Part shown: positions 27,606 to 36,538 of the stretch, piece by piece
Numbering within the stretch: the stretch's first letter is position 1
Layout of the letters: each line of letters opens with the position of its first letter
Assembly (NCBI RefSeq): GCF_000368585.1
Contig: NZ_KB849558.1
Coordinates: 186,001-250,000 of the forward strand
Source: Acinetobacter venetianus RAG-1 = CIP 110063
GTDB taxonomy: Bacteria > Pseudomonadota > Gammaproteobacteria > Pseudomonadales > Moraxellaceae
Direction: 5' to 3'
Length of the DNA stretch: 64,000 nucleotides
Notes under the pieces: model-generated
Told to the model about the DNA's origin: nothing
What the model saw: the letters and a program-made list of their open reading frames with translations, nothing else
The model's database searches: none
Translations under genes and position numbers: made by a program

Positions 27606-28799
27606 ATGCAAGATCAGGTACTGCGCCGTATCTTTATCATCGCTGGACTCGCATTGCTTCTCTGGGTCTTATACTTATTGAAACCTGTTGTACTGCCATT
27701 TGTCGGCGCATTTTTTATTGCCTACCTGTTTAGTCCGCTTGTTGATGTTCTTGTAAAAATTAAATTACCCCGTTGGTTAGCCATCAGTATCGTATTTGTT
27801 GGTATTGGCGTAGGTCTGACAGTTGTTTTGTGGTTCCTTGTACCGTTGGTATGGAAACAGTTAATGTACGCTAGAGACAGTATTCCTGCGGGTATTCACT
27901 GGATCAACGCGACGTTCTTGCCTTGGGTTTCACATACGTTCAATGTGGTACCAATGGAAATCGATACTGAGCAAATTTCTAAGACTGTAATGGATTATAT
28001 CCAAACCAATTATAGTGCAGATAGTATTCAAACGATGGCGTTACGGCTTGCTCAGTCTGGTTTGAATTTTATTCAAATTGGTGGCGTGGTTATTCTTATT
28101 CCGATTATTTCTTTCTATTTCTTACTTGATTGGGAAAGAATGTTACAAAGCCTTCGACGTTTAATTCCTCGTCCTTATGAGGCGTCGACATTAACAATCG
28201 TTCGTGAGTGCCACAGTGTATTAGGTGCGTTTGTAAAAGGGCAGTTCTTGGTAATGCTTTTACTTGGAATTGTTTATGCGGTAGGTCTACAACTTATCGG
28301 TTTAGAGGTTGGCTTAATTATTGGAATGATTGCGGGTTTGGCGAGTATTATTCCTTATTTAGGTTTTGGTGTTGGTATTATTGCAGCTGTGATTGCTTCA
28401 TTATTCCAATTCGGACTTGATTGGATGCAGCTATTGTTAGTTGGCATTGTATTTATGATTGGTCAAATGGTTGAAGGTTATATTCTGCAACCGTTCCTGT
28501 TAGGTGATAAAATTGGTTTATCTCCTGTCGCTGTTGTCTTTGCTGTTTTAGCAGGTGCGCAATTAGGTGGTTTTCTTGGAATGTTGATTGCTTTACCTGT
28601 CGCTGCGGTCATCGTTGTTTTGCTTAAACATGCAAGAAATAACTATGAAAAAAGTCGTCTCTATGGATTACCTACCGAAATTATTGTTGCAGAAGGCAGC
28701 ACTCAGCACATTAGTATCGAAACGAATGAAATAGATATTGATATTGATGTGAAAAACTCTCAAGATACAGAGACTTCAGATACAAACACTTCCAAGTAA
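27606..28799 (+). CDS. AI-2E family transporter (PerM-like permease)
   Basis: A 397-residue inner-membrane protein with about eight helices and a central soluble stretch. It opens with a hydrophobic pair (IFIIAGLALLLWVLYLLK, VVLPFVGAFFIAYLFSPLVD), and a glycine-rich helical region at about 205-340 includes PYLGFGVGIIAAVIASLFQFG. The family includes AI-2 exporter TqsA and permeases of unknown role such as PerM. The C-terminal tail (about 360-397) is acidic and polar. It lies 20 bp upstream of hda, as in many gammaproteobacteria. Confidence 0.9.
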   Translation: MQDQVLRRIFIIAGLALLLWVLYLLKPVVLPFVGAFFIAYLFSPLVDVLVKIKLPRWLAISIVFVGIGVGLTVVLWFLVPLVWKQLMYARDSIPAGIHWINATFLPWVSHTFNVVPMEIDTEQISKTVMDYIQTNYSADSIQTMALRLAQSGLNFIQIGGVVILIPIISFYFLLDWERMLQSLRRLIPRPYEASTLTIVRECHSVLGAFVKGQFLVMLLLGIVYAVGLQLIGLEVGLIIGMIAGLASIIPYLGFGVGIIAAVIASLFQFGLDWMQLLLVGIVFMIGQMVEGYILQPFLLGDKIGLSPVAVVFAVLAGAQLGGFLGMLIALPVAAVIVVLLKHARNNYEKSRLYGLPTEIIVAEGSTQHISIETNEIDIDIDVKNSQDTETSDTNTSK

Positions 28800-28819
28800 T
28801 TGAGGAAAATACGACATAT

Positions 28820-29518
28820 ATGCGTCAACTCCAACTGGATATTGAACCCCAACTGGATGCTCGAATCAGTGATTTTTCGGGGCCAGGTTGGGGGCCTGTA
28901 GTTGATGCAATTAGACAGTTACATGCGGGTCTAGTGAGTCGTTTTTATATTTATGGTGGGGCTGGTACTGGAAAGAGTCATTTACTATCAGCAATTTGTG
29001 ATTCTTATCTTGAATTGGGGCGCCCAGCAATCAAGGTATCTTTATTAGAATTATTAGATGCTCCTATTGAAGCGATTACCTCATTAGAGTTTTATGATTT
29101 AGTTGCTTTAGATGACATTGATGCAATCAGTGGTGTTCCACATTGGCAAAAAGCTGTATTTCATTTAATGAATAATCACGAGGGGCAGCTTGTTTTTTCT
29201 TCTCGTGTTGCTCCTATTGAATTAAAACTAGAATTACCAGATTTACAGTCAAGGTTAACGCAGGCTGTAAGTGTGAAAGTGCCAAATGGGAGTTCTTTTT
29301 CTGATCGACAAGCATTACTTCAATCTGTGATGATCCGTCGAGGCATACATTTTGATCAACAAATTGTAGATTATTTATTATTAAATGGCCCACACCAAGC
29401 CTCTATTTTATTACAAACTCTTGCGCAGCTCGAAAAAATGTTGAAGGGCGAAAAAACAAAGCTTTCAAATACAACACTTAAGCAAATTTATGCATTAATT
29501 GATGAATATCGCCAATAG
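28820..29518 (+). CDS. hda: DnaA regulatory inactivator Hda
   Basis: A 232-residue AAA+ protein homologous to DnaA domain III. With the DNA-loaded beta clamp it stimulates DnaA-ATP hydrolysis and so prevents over-initiation. The extreme N-terminus MRQLQLDI contains a QLxL clamp-binding motif (residues 3-6). Walker A GGAGTGKS is at 46-53, Walker B is LVALDDIDAI (about 94-103), and sensor 1 lies in LVFSSRVAP. There is no DNA-binding domain IV, which separates it from DnaA. It is likely co-transcribed with the upstream permease. Confidence 0.94.
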   Translation: MRQLQLDIEPQLDARISDFSGPGWGPVVDAIRQLHAGLVSRFYIYGGAGTGKSHLLSAICDSYLELGRPAIKVSLLELLDAPIEAITSLEFYDLVALDDIDAISGVPHWQKAVFHLMNNHEGQLVFSSRVAPIELKLELPDLQSRLTQAVSVKVPNGSSFSDRQALLQSVMIRRGIHFDQQIVDYLLLNGPHQASILLQTLAQLEKMLKGEKTKLSNTTLKQIYALIDEYRQ

Positions 29519-29631
29519 CACAAAATTTCTTGAGTAATTTCGAGAGCTGTGACAAAGTACGCACAAAGGAATGTGGTTGCAAATGATTAGTTTGCAATAC
29601 GAAGAAAAATGAAAAATAGAAGGAGATCGGT

Positions 29632-31515
29632 ATGCTCAAGCGGACGCTTGCCTGTGCTTTATTTGCGATTACTGGACATGTATATTCTGCAGATATTCAA
29701 GTTACAACATTAGTTGATGAAGATAAAGATGATACTGTTTGTTCATTACGTGAAGCCGTATTCTTTTTAAATAATAGAGCTGAGACTAAGTACGAAAATG
29801 GATATCATGGTTGTGGAGATAAAGATGCAACTTCTACAATCATTTTGCAACGTGATAAAGAATATACTTTAAATAGCTCATTACAGCTTAAAGCAGCAAT
29901 GACTATTACTGTGGCAAGTAGTGGTGAGTTTAATGATAATAAAAAAGGATTAAATAATGCTACATTGAAAATGGTTGGTAATGATCGATTGTTCTTTATT
30001 GATGATGGCAGTGTAGAAAAAGACCTTATTTTAGTTACATTTAATGAGTTAAATCTTAAGGGTTCATCAAGTAAGTTAAACGATGGTGGATTGATTTATA
30101 ATCGTGAGGCATTAAATATTGTATATTCAAGATTATCTTCTGGCTACGCTGCACGAGGTGGGGCTGTTTATAATGCTGGTATTTTGTCAGATGAACGAAA
30201 AACAGCAGGATACGTAAGTTTTAATAATAGTATTATAGAAAAAAATAAGGCTGATCAAGGTGCTGTGATTTATAGTGAAATGCCTCGTTATTTAATTTCG
30301 CAATCAGTCATTAGAGATAACGAAGGCACTGCTACAACACCAGATGGTGCTTTATTATATTCACAAACAGGATTTACTGATACTACGACTGGAACAGCAC
30401 TCGCTACACGTATTGCGGGTTTGCGAAACACAACAATTTTTCATAATAAGGGTGGATATGTTGCAAATGTACGAGAGGGCATGATTCTTAATAATATTAC
30501 TATGATTAAGAATGCTGCTGGTCTCTATTTGCAAGCACCTAAGTGGACATATACATCTACAACCAATGGTGAAACAACTACAGAGAAATTACCAAGTGCT
30601 AATATTTCAAATAGTGTTTTAGTGGATAATGATGGTAAAAACTGCGTAGCTTCAGCAAATGATGAATCGATAGTACAGAGTAATTTAACCGAATTAGATT
30701 GTAATCGTAATGCCCCAACGGAAAGACCAAATATTATTTGGGATAAGAGTAAACCCGAACATAAATTAATAGCTGGTGGTGTAGACGATGAGGGAACTTG
30801 TGATGCCCCACCAGCAAATGGTCTATTATGTCCATACTACACTCCTAAAGATCAAATGCTTGGATACTTTAAACCCCGACTATTAATGTCATATATTCGA
30901 CTATCTGACTCACTTATTGTGAATAAAGGTCGAATTTACAGTGATGGTAGTTCAATAGGATTGGCAAGTTGTGAGGCAAGTGATCAACGTGGGAAAACTC
31001 GAAGCGGTTATGATGAACTTTGTGATCTAGGAGCTATTGAGCTAGTTATTAATCGTAGTGAAATACCTGTTGCTGGACAAGATATTTTATACGGAGAAAC
31101 AGCTAAATTTAATATTGCAGATAGCTTTTTAGATGGGGAGTTATTAGATATTGCTTCATGTGAGAAAATTTTGGGGAAACGCTCAGATGGCCAATCTTGG
31201 CAACCAGGTTGTTTAGAGATTCAGCAGACTCAAACTGTATCAAAAGGTAAATTAACGCTTGATCAAGAGGGTAATGTTATTTATACACCGAATAGCAATT
31301 GGCATGGTGCTGATAAATTCAATTTGCGTATTATAACAACTACAACTCGTTTCAATGATGTTTCAAATTATTACATCACGATCCCTACAACGATTGTTCA
31401 AGACCCGCCAAATAATTTCGAAAGTAAAACAGTCAATGTTGGTGGAGGAAGTTTTGGTTTTCCAGCAATTTTAATGTTGTTTGGGTTAATTGGTTTACGC
31501 CGTTTCAGAGCTTGA
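29632..31515 (+). CDS. rbtA: Rhombotarget A-like protein (CSLREA domain, GlyGly-CTERM)
   Basis: A 627-residue exported protein. The signal peptide ends at about residue 20 (GHVYSA), followed by the CSLREA N-terminal motif (residues 37-42) and a long stretch resembling a right-handed beta-helix with many Asn turns (about 45-330). The C-terminus (about 604-627) is a tripartite GlyGly-CTERM signal: GGGS, a hydrophobic helix FPAILMLFGLIGL and RRFRA. Such tails are cut by rhombosortase, a rhomboid protease. The ribosome site GGAGAT precedes the ATG. It is followed 18 bp later by a similar protein, as expected for the Acinetobacter rhombotarget A locus. Confidence 0.85.
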   Translation: MLKRTLACALFAITGHVYSADIQVTTLVDEDKDDTVCSLREAVFFLNNRAETKYENGYHGCGDKDATSTIILQRDKEYTLNSSLQLKAAMTITVASSGEFNDNKKGLNNATLKMVGNDRLFFIDDGSVEKDLILVTFNELNLKGSSSKLNDGGLIYNREALNIVYSRLSSGYAARGGAVYNAGILSDERKTAGYVSFNNSIIEKNKADQGAVIYSEMPRYLISQSVIRDNEGTATTPDGALLYSQTGFTDTTTGTALATRIAGLRNTTIFHNKGGYVANVREGMILNNITMIKNAAGLYLQAPKWTYTSTTNGETTTEKLPSANISNSVLVDNDGKNCVASANDESIVQSNLTELDCNRNAPTERPNIIWDKSKPEHKLIAGGVDDEGTCDAPPANGLLCPYYTPKDQMLGYFKPRLLMSYIRLSDSLIVNKGRIYSDGSSIGLASCEASDQRGKTRSGYDELCDLGAIELVINRSEIPVAGQDILYGETAKFNIADSFLDGELLDIASCEKILGKRSDGQSWQPGCLEIQQTQTVSKGKLTLDQEGNVIYTPNSNWHGADKFNLRIITTTTRFNDVSNYYITIPTTIVQDPPNNFESKTVNVGGGSFGFPAILMLFGLIGLRRFRA

Positions 31516-31533
31516 ACAAGGATGAGTTTAAAG

Positions 31534-33984
31534 ATGAAAAATTATAAAAAAGGAATTTTGGCTACGATGGTTGTTGCATCAATGCCATTAATTGCTGCAA
31601 CAAGCACCGATATTATTAAGGTTACTACTTTTGCTGATGAAGATGGAGAAAATACGAATGCTTGCTCATTACGAGAAGCACTAAAAGCTGCCGAAATAAG
31701 AAAGTCCTATGGTGGCTGTAGTATTAGTGATATTTCTTCTAGTACAACAAAACAAATTCAACTTGAGGCAGGTACATATACATTAAAAAGTGAGCTGGTT
31801 CCTAATGTTACTGTTACTGTTTATGGTGCTAGTCCTTTGGATTGGGAGAAAAAAAGTGCAATTACTAATCGTTACCCAGCTCAAACTGCAATTAAAACAG
31901 TGATTGATGGGAATAATAATTCTCGTATTTTCAATACAACGATTGGTGGAAGAGGATTGTTTTTAAATAACCTTACCCTTAAAGGTGGCAAAACCTCTGA
32001 TCGTGGTGGGGCAATTTATGCAGGGGCAGATATAAGTCTGAATAATGTACAAATTCTTTCTTCTCAGGCCGCGGTTGCTGGGGGGGCAATTTTTCTTGCT
32101 GGCCCAACAGCGGGGTTATCTGTCGCAAACTCTGTAATTAAGGCGAATCAATCTCCACTTGGAAGTGTTTTGGGTATGAGTTGTTTCAATGACAACGTGT
32201 ACTCAAAGCGTGAGATTACTTTCTCTGCAAGTAGCATTATTGCAAATGGTTCAACATCATCAGGTAGCGTGTTCGATTTTTGTGGGGAACCAACAGTTAA
32301 TTTAACTACAAATACTATAGCTCAAAACAAGGCAAATAGTGCAACTGGAACAATAATTAAGTTTAGTGGTGATACTAAGGCTGGAAGTGCTACAGATAAT
32401 TCTTCAAGTATTCTGAGTGGTAATAGTAGCTTAGTGATGACGAGTAATACGGTCGTTGAGAACCAAGCGAACACAGTTTTTCTCTATGATAAATTAGGCT
32501 TAAAAGCATTAGGTTTCAATGTCTTATCTTTTAATAATAGTAGTTATGCGTGTCGTTATTTGCTAGGTGCTGCTGAGGATCAAGAAAATGTTAATATGTT
32601 ACTTGCTTATAATGCTTTTGCTTTAAGCGCAAGTAATAATAAATGTGATTTACCAAAAGAAGCACTTCCTGAAGACCATACTAATCTTGATATTAGTACA
32701 CAAAGTATGGGAACTTTATTAAGTGCTCTACAGCCCGAAACAGAAAATACTTCTTTCTTACCACTGTACTATCCAAAGAATAATAAAACTGAAACAGATT
32801 TAGTTGATGTGAGCACAGTAGGTGCGGATGGTTGTAGTACAAATGATCAACGAGGGATAGCACGTATTGCAGATGGTACTCTTTATTATGATCCAGATGC
32901 CCGAAATAGTTGTGATATTGGTTCAGTAGAGTTAATGAAGTTTACAGCTGGTGATCTAGAAGATCTGTCGAATGTATCTATTAAAGGTTTGGTTGATGGT
33001 TATAAACAGCAAATTGAAAACTATGAATATCTAATAGAAAATCCAGACGATCCATTGCTTACAACATCGGATAAAGATAATTTAGAAATCAATAAAAATC
33101 TCTATGACAGTACAAAGAATAACCTGCATTATCGTGCAATTTATGTTGATTTAAAGAAATATCAGTTACCTCTACCGGAAGAGTTAATACAATCAGATGG
33201 TACGCATAAGATCCAATTTTTTGATAAAACTTTGTATAATGTTACGACTGAGGCATTAGGGGTTGGTCAAATTAATGATGCCGTTACTAGCGTACAGCCA
33301 GATGAAAATTTAGTTTGTTCTTGGAATCAAGATCTTGGGCAAATCATTATTTATCGTAAAGATGACACAATTACTCAAGCTGGCGATAAAGTGTTTTGTA
33401 AGTATACTATTCAGTCAATAGCTAATCCAACAGTAAAATCATCGGGGTTAATTAAAGCCGCATTTACTAATATTGCGCCTGAAGTAGAAGATACCTCGGT
33501 AACTTTAAAGTATCAACAAAATCAAAAAATTGCTTTGAATTTATTGAAATATGCTAACGATGATGGTGATACGGGGGAGGGTGGAAATGGTCCAGATAAT
33601 AATCCAAATAAATCAGCTTTTTGGATAAATGAAGAGGGTATTGAATTACCAATTCGTTTAACAAATGTACCGAGTAAGAATATTATTGTTACTGCAGATC
33701 GTCAGGGTGCTTGTCCTGCTCCAGATGATAAAGAAACCTGTTATGGCGGTAATATTTATATTCAAGAGTCAAATAACTTTAACCCGTTCAATTACTCATT
33801 TAATTACCAAGTTTACGATAATGATAGTACACCTGCTATTTCTAATGTTGGCACTGTAAATATCATTAGTACAGCAACAACAACAGATGATACTCGTAAT
33901 GCAAGTAGTGGCGGGGGAAGTATGGGGTGGCTTTCTTTACTTGGACTGTTTGGGATGTTGGGCTATCGCCGTATGAAGAAATAA
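31534..33984 (+). CDS. CSLREA-domain GlyGly-CTERM protein, companion of rhombotarget A
   Basis: An 816-residue exported protein, paralogous in design to its upstream neighbour. The signal peptide ends near residue 21 (MPLIAA), CSLREA is at 44-49, and a repetitive Asn/Ser/Gly-rich beta-helix-like region runs from about 60 to 400. Later Ig-like or cadherin-like segments lie at about 620-780, ahead of a C-terminal GGGSMGWLSLLGLFGMLGYRRMKK-type tail (described here by its parts: glycine run, helix, basic end). AAGGATGAG sits 7 bp before the ATG at 31534, so I prefer it to the ATG at 31522. Probably a surface or secreted protein. Confidence 0.83.
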   Translation: MKNYKKGILATMVVASMPLIAATSTDIIKVTTFADEDGENTNACSLREALKAAEIRKSYGGCSISDISSSTTKQIQLEAGTYTLKSELVPNVTVTVYGASPLDWEKKSAITNRYPAQTAIKTVIDGNNNSRIFNTTIGGRGLFLNNLTLKGGKTSDRGGAIYAGADISLNNVQILSSQAAVAGGAIFLAGPTAGLSVANSVIKANQSPLGSVLGMSCFNDNVYSKREITFSASSIIANGSTSSGSVFDFCGEPTVNLTTNTIAQNKANSATGTIIKFSGDTKAGSATDNSSSILSGNSSLVMTSNTVVENQANTVFLYDKLGLKALGFNVLSFNNSSYACRYLLGAAEDQENVNMLLAYNAFALSASNNKCDLPKEALPEDHTNLDISTQSMGTLLSALQPETENTSFLPLYYPKNNKTETDLVDVSTVGADGCSTNDQRGIARIADGTLYYDPDARNSCDIGSVELMKFTAGDLEDLSNVSIKGLVDGYKQQIENYEYLIENPDDPLLTTSDKDNLEINKNLYDSTKNNLHYRAIYVDLKKYQLPLPEELIQSDGTHKIQFFDKTLYNVTTEALGVGQINDAVTSVQPDENLVCSWNQDLGQIIIYRKDDTITQAGDKVFCKYTIQSIANPTVKSSGLIKAAFTNIAPEVEDTSVTLKYQQNQKIALNLLKYANDDGDTGEGGNGPDNNPNKSAFWINEEGIELPIRLTNVPSKNIIVTADRQGACPAPDDKETCYGGNIYIQESNNFNPFNYSFNYQVYDNDSTPAISNVGTVNIISTATTTDDTRNASSGGGSMGWLSLLGLFGMLGYRRMKK

Positions 33985-33997
33985 AATTTGATTCAAT

Positions 33998-34025
33998 AAA
34001 AATAGCGCCTTTAGGCGCTATTTTT
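33998..34025. terminator. Bidirectional terminator between the GlyGly-CTERM pair and the sigma operon
   Basis: AAAAATAGCGCC and GGCGCTATTTTT form a 12-bp perfect stem around CTTTA/TTTA, with A and T runs built into the arms. It serves both convergent operons. Confidence 0.9.
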
Positions 34026-34047
34026 ATGCATAGTTTAATTTTTGAAA

Positions 34048-34437
34048 TCAATGTTCAGAATATTTACTTAAGTATTCTTCTCGGATGTTTAATCTTTCTT
34101 CAACACTGGCATTCTGCATTCTTTTACGCAATGTATTACGTTCTTGGGTGCTCATTTTTTGCCAAACATCACGCATTTTTTGTTTTTCATTTTCTGGCAG
34201 TTGAGTAAACCACTCCATTCTTTGTTGGAGTTGAGTGCTTTGATTTGTCGGAATTTCTTTTAGTGTTTGATAGCGTTGAATCAATACACGTTGTTCTTCA
34301 GGCGAGAGATCATCCCAAGCTTCTTCAGTTGTTGGTTTATTAGGTTTAGAAAAAACCCAAAAACGCTCTGAACTAGCAAAACTGGTTTGTAGCAGGCTGA
34401 GTGTGCATACAACAAGAGCAATTCTTTTAGCTGCCAT
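34048..34437 (-). CDS. DUF3106-domain exported protein
   Basis: A 129-residue protein with a signal peptide ending near residue 22 (LLQTSFAS). The mature part is a helical DUF3106 domain with repeated patterns W-x2-L-x-P-E-E/Q-x-R (EAWDDLSPEEQRVL, EWFTQLPENEKQKM, WQKMSTQERNTL). It is the last gene of the operon; its ATG lies within the end of the preceding gene (CATGGCAGCTAA), an 11-bp overlap. In betaproteobacteria the same trio of sigma factor, DUF3619 and DUF3106 occurs. The function is unknown; a periplasmic sensory or chaperone-like role is possible by analogy with CpxP-like helical proteins. Confidence 0.8.
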   Translation of the reverse strand: MAAKRIALVVCTLSLLQTSFASSERFWVFSKPNKPTTEEAWDDLSPEEQRVLIQRYQTLKEIPTNQSTQLQQRMEWFTQLPENEKQKMRDVWQKMSTQERNTLRKRMQNASVEERLNIREEYLSKYSEH

Positions 34438-34750
34438 GAGGAACTCTATCTTCACCAAAGGCCATTAACATTTCCATATCTTCAACCATTTGTGGTGAAA
34501 GTTTTGGATTTACGATCACTTGATTTTGCTGTTTGTCTGCAAGTTGCAATGAACTAGGTAATACAACAATACCCATAAGTGCTGCTGCAAAAGCAAAGCC
34601 CGTCATTTTCCAAATACTGTAGTAAGACGTTGGTTTCTTTTGAACAGTATCAAGAACATGATTCATCACTAACATTTTGTTGTGATATTGCTCTTTCTCA
34701 AGTTGATCGAGCTTGGAAGTCACTTTTTTTGTGAACTCATCTTTATTCAT
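34427..34750 (-). CDS. DUF3619-like single-pass membrane protein, possible anti-sigma factor
   Basis: A 107-residue protein with a polar, charged N-terminal half (MNKDEFTKKVTSKLDQLEKE), one membrane helix at about 47-64 (FAFAAALMGIVVLPSS) and a short periplasmic end. The ATG at 34750 is chosen because GGAGG lies 8 bp upstream inside the sigma gene; the two genes overlap by 8 bp (ATGAATAA). The position immediately behind a sigma gene and the one-helix layout are those of an anti-sigma factor, but no zinc-binding motif (HxxxCxxC) is present. The DUF3619 assignment is by layout and context. Confidence 0.7.
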   Translation of the reverse strand: MNKDEFTKKVTSKLDQLEKEQYHNKMLVMNHVLDTVQKKPTSYYSIWKMTGFAFAAALMGIVVLPSSLQLADKQQNQVIVNPKLSPQMVEDMEMLMAFGEDRVPHGS

Positions 34751-35372
34751 CTGATGATCCTCCATGTGGATTTAAATGCTCTAAAGCGATTCTGAGTCCT
34801 TGAATTGCACGATGATAGTGTGTTTTTACACTGCCTTCACTACAATCCATGATTTGAGCTGTGGTAGATGTATCAAAACCTTCCCAAGCTCTCAACATAA
34901 AAGCTTGCTGTTGTCTTACTGGTAGCTGGTTAATCGCTACCTGAATTTCTTCCATTGTTACTTCTTGATTGAGAAATTCAAATGGATTTGGAGTGGATTC
35001 ATCGACGACATCAATAATTTCATTGTCGTCATCTAGACTCACTTTTTTGAATAGAGAAAATGGGCTTGCTCGACGCGCTTCTTTACGTCGCCAATCCTGT
35101 AATTTGTTATTAAGGATGGTATAGAAAAGAGGATACCATTCTTCTGTACTTTTATCAGAATATGATTTGTGTAAGGAAATAAAGGCTTCTTGGACTAAAT
35201 CCATTGCAATACCTTGTTGTCCTTGCGTCGCACTTTCCATCATCACTAGGGCACGACCAGTAACATCTTGCATAAAAAAACGCAGACGTTGTTCAACAGT
35301 ACTGTGATCAGTACTGCTATCTGTTCGAGCCTGTTTCGGTGCTAAATCCATAGAGATGGAAAATCCTGTCAT
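34743..35372 (-). CDS. RNA polymerase sigma-70 family (ECF-like) factor
   Basis: A 209-residue sigma factor with region 2 (about 40-105, including MDLVQEAFISLHKSY and FYTILNNKLQDWRRKEARR) and region 4 (about 140-200, including INQLPVRQQQAFMLRAWEGF and the helix-turn-helix CSEGSVKTHYHRAI). An acidic linker lies between. Three in-frame starts exist: GTG 35378, ATG 35372 (behind GGTGGG) and ATG 35351. I use 35372. It heads a coupled three-gene operon with membrane and periplasmic proteins, which suggests envelope-signal control. The target genes are unknown. Confidence 0.87.
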   Translation of the reverse strand: MTGFSISMDLAPKQARTDSSTDHSTVEQRLRFFMQDVTGRALVMMESATQGQQGIAMDLVQEAFISLHKSYSDKSTEEWYPLFYTILNNKLQDWRRKEARRASPFSLFKKVSLDDDNEIIDVVDESTPNPFEFLNQEVTMEEIQVAINQLPVRQQQAFMLRAWEGFDTSTTAQIMDCSEGSVKTHYHRAIQGLRIALEHLNPHGGSSDE

Positions 35373-35509
35373 GGACACCCACCATTATTTCCAATTCATT
35401 AACCATATAACGTTGAAAATGGTGGATTCGTTGACAACTTAAGCAATTATTTTTAGTAGTGTAATTGATTTTCTCAGTAAAAAAATCGTATTTAAAATAA
35501 ATTAACGTT

Positions 35510-36286
35510 TTACTGACGTTGGCGAACCATTTCAAAAAAGCAAATTGATCCAGCAATTGCAACATTCAGAGATTCTTGTCCGCCTGGTTGTGGAATCGCA
35601 ACCGCCTCAGCATGTTCGAGGGCATAATTACTTGCACCTTGTCCTTCATTTCCTAAAATCCATACGCAAGCTTGTGTTAAGTCCTTACTATATAAGCTTG
35701 TTGAACGATGGGAACTCGTAACAAAAACTGGAATTTTAAATTGCGGAAGAATGTCTTTAAGTTGAATATTTTCAAAGCAGACTAAGCTAAAGTGTGCGCC
35801 CATTCCTGCGCGTAATACACGCGGTGACCAAAGTGATGCAGATCCTTGTGTGCAAATAATTTGTTTGATATTTGCTGCTGCGGCTGAGCGTAAAAGCGTA
35901 CCTACGTTGCCTGGATCTTGGACATTTTCAAGAATTAAAGTGTCTTGAGTGAAATCAATTTGTACAGGATTCTGTGGTAAATCAATGATTGCCAAACACG
36001 GTAATGTTGTACCGAGTGTACTTAAATCTTTATATAAAACTTCACTGATAACGAAAATATGCCCTTGATGAAGCTTAAAGACTTGTTGTAACTCGGGATT
36101 TTCTAATGCTTGTTCAGTGGTAAATAGTGAAAAGATTTTCTTTTGTTGTTGTAACCATGCTAGGCATAGGTGAGTACCCTCTAGAACGGTTTGCTGATGT
36201 TTCTTTCGGGCACTATTCAGCTCGATCAGCCCACGCAAATGTTTGATTTTTGCATTGTCTTTTGATTCTAGGAAAATAATGGCCAT
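35510..36286 (-). CDS. TrmH/SpoU-family RNA 2'-O-methyltransferase
   Basis: A 258-residue SPOUT methyltransferase. The N-terminal substrate-binding domain (about 1-95) has the RlmB/TrmH-like start KDNAKIKHLRGLIE. The knot domain carries motif 1 ILENVQDPGNVGTLLRSA, motif 2 WILGNEGQG and motif 3 IPQPGGQESLNVAIAGSI, which form the deep trefoil knot and the AdoMet site. It modifies 2'-OH groups in rRNA or tRNA; the exact site cannot be assigned. It lies 131 bp behind the sigma-operon start region and is transcribed in the same direction. Confidence 0.88.
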   Translation of the reverse strand: MAIIFLESKDNAKIKHLRGLIELNSARKKHQQTVLEGTHLCLAWLQQQKKIFSLFTTEQALENPELQQVFKLHQGHIFVISEVLYKDLSTLGTTLPCLAIIDLPQNPVQIDFTQDTLILENVQDPGNVGTLLRSAAAANIKQIICTQGSASLWSPRVLRAGMGAHFSLVCFENIQLKDILPQFKIPVFVTSSHRSTSLYSKDLTQACVWILGNEGQGASNYALEHAEAVAIPQPGGQESLNVAIAGSICFFEMVRQRQ

Positions 36287-36339
36287 AAGAGTTTGTCTAA
36301 TAAATTTAGGCTCAATGAATAGGATGGTTTAGCAGTATC

Positions 36340-36510
36340 AGGCTAAGTTCTCATCTTATTTAAGGGTTAGCCTTCGGTTAAACCTACTTTTCTTGAGAGA
36401 AAAGTAGGTAAACCATAGTCATCCACAAAACCTATCGATTTTATTCATTTAAATATCCCATTAAATCTATGAAATATTTAATTTTTTGATACATCGTAGG
36501 TTGTGGATGA
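36340..36510. repeat. Composite inverted-repeat spacer upstream of the methyltransferase gene
   Basis: Three inverted repeats in a gene-free spacer: AGGCTAA (36340-36346) with TTAGCCT (36367-36373); a perfect 11-bp hairpin CCTACTTTTCT (36383-36393) with AGAAAAGTAGG (36398-36408), loop TGAG; and imperfect outer arms TCATCCACAAAACCT (36419-36433) with AGGTTGTGGATGA (36498-36510). No U tract follows the central hairpin, so it is not a classical terminator. It may be a dispersed intergenic palindromic element. Confidence 0.6.
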
Positions 36511-36538
36511 TGTTTCCGAGTATCAAATTTTGATTGGA

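Noticed and set aside
31522-31533. ATG 31522 as start of the second GlyGly-CTERM protein
   Set aside because: The AAGGATGAG sequence overlaps it and is placed correctly for the ATG at 31534, which also gives a cleaner signal peptide.
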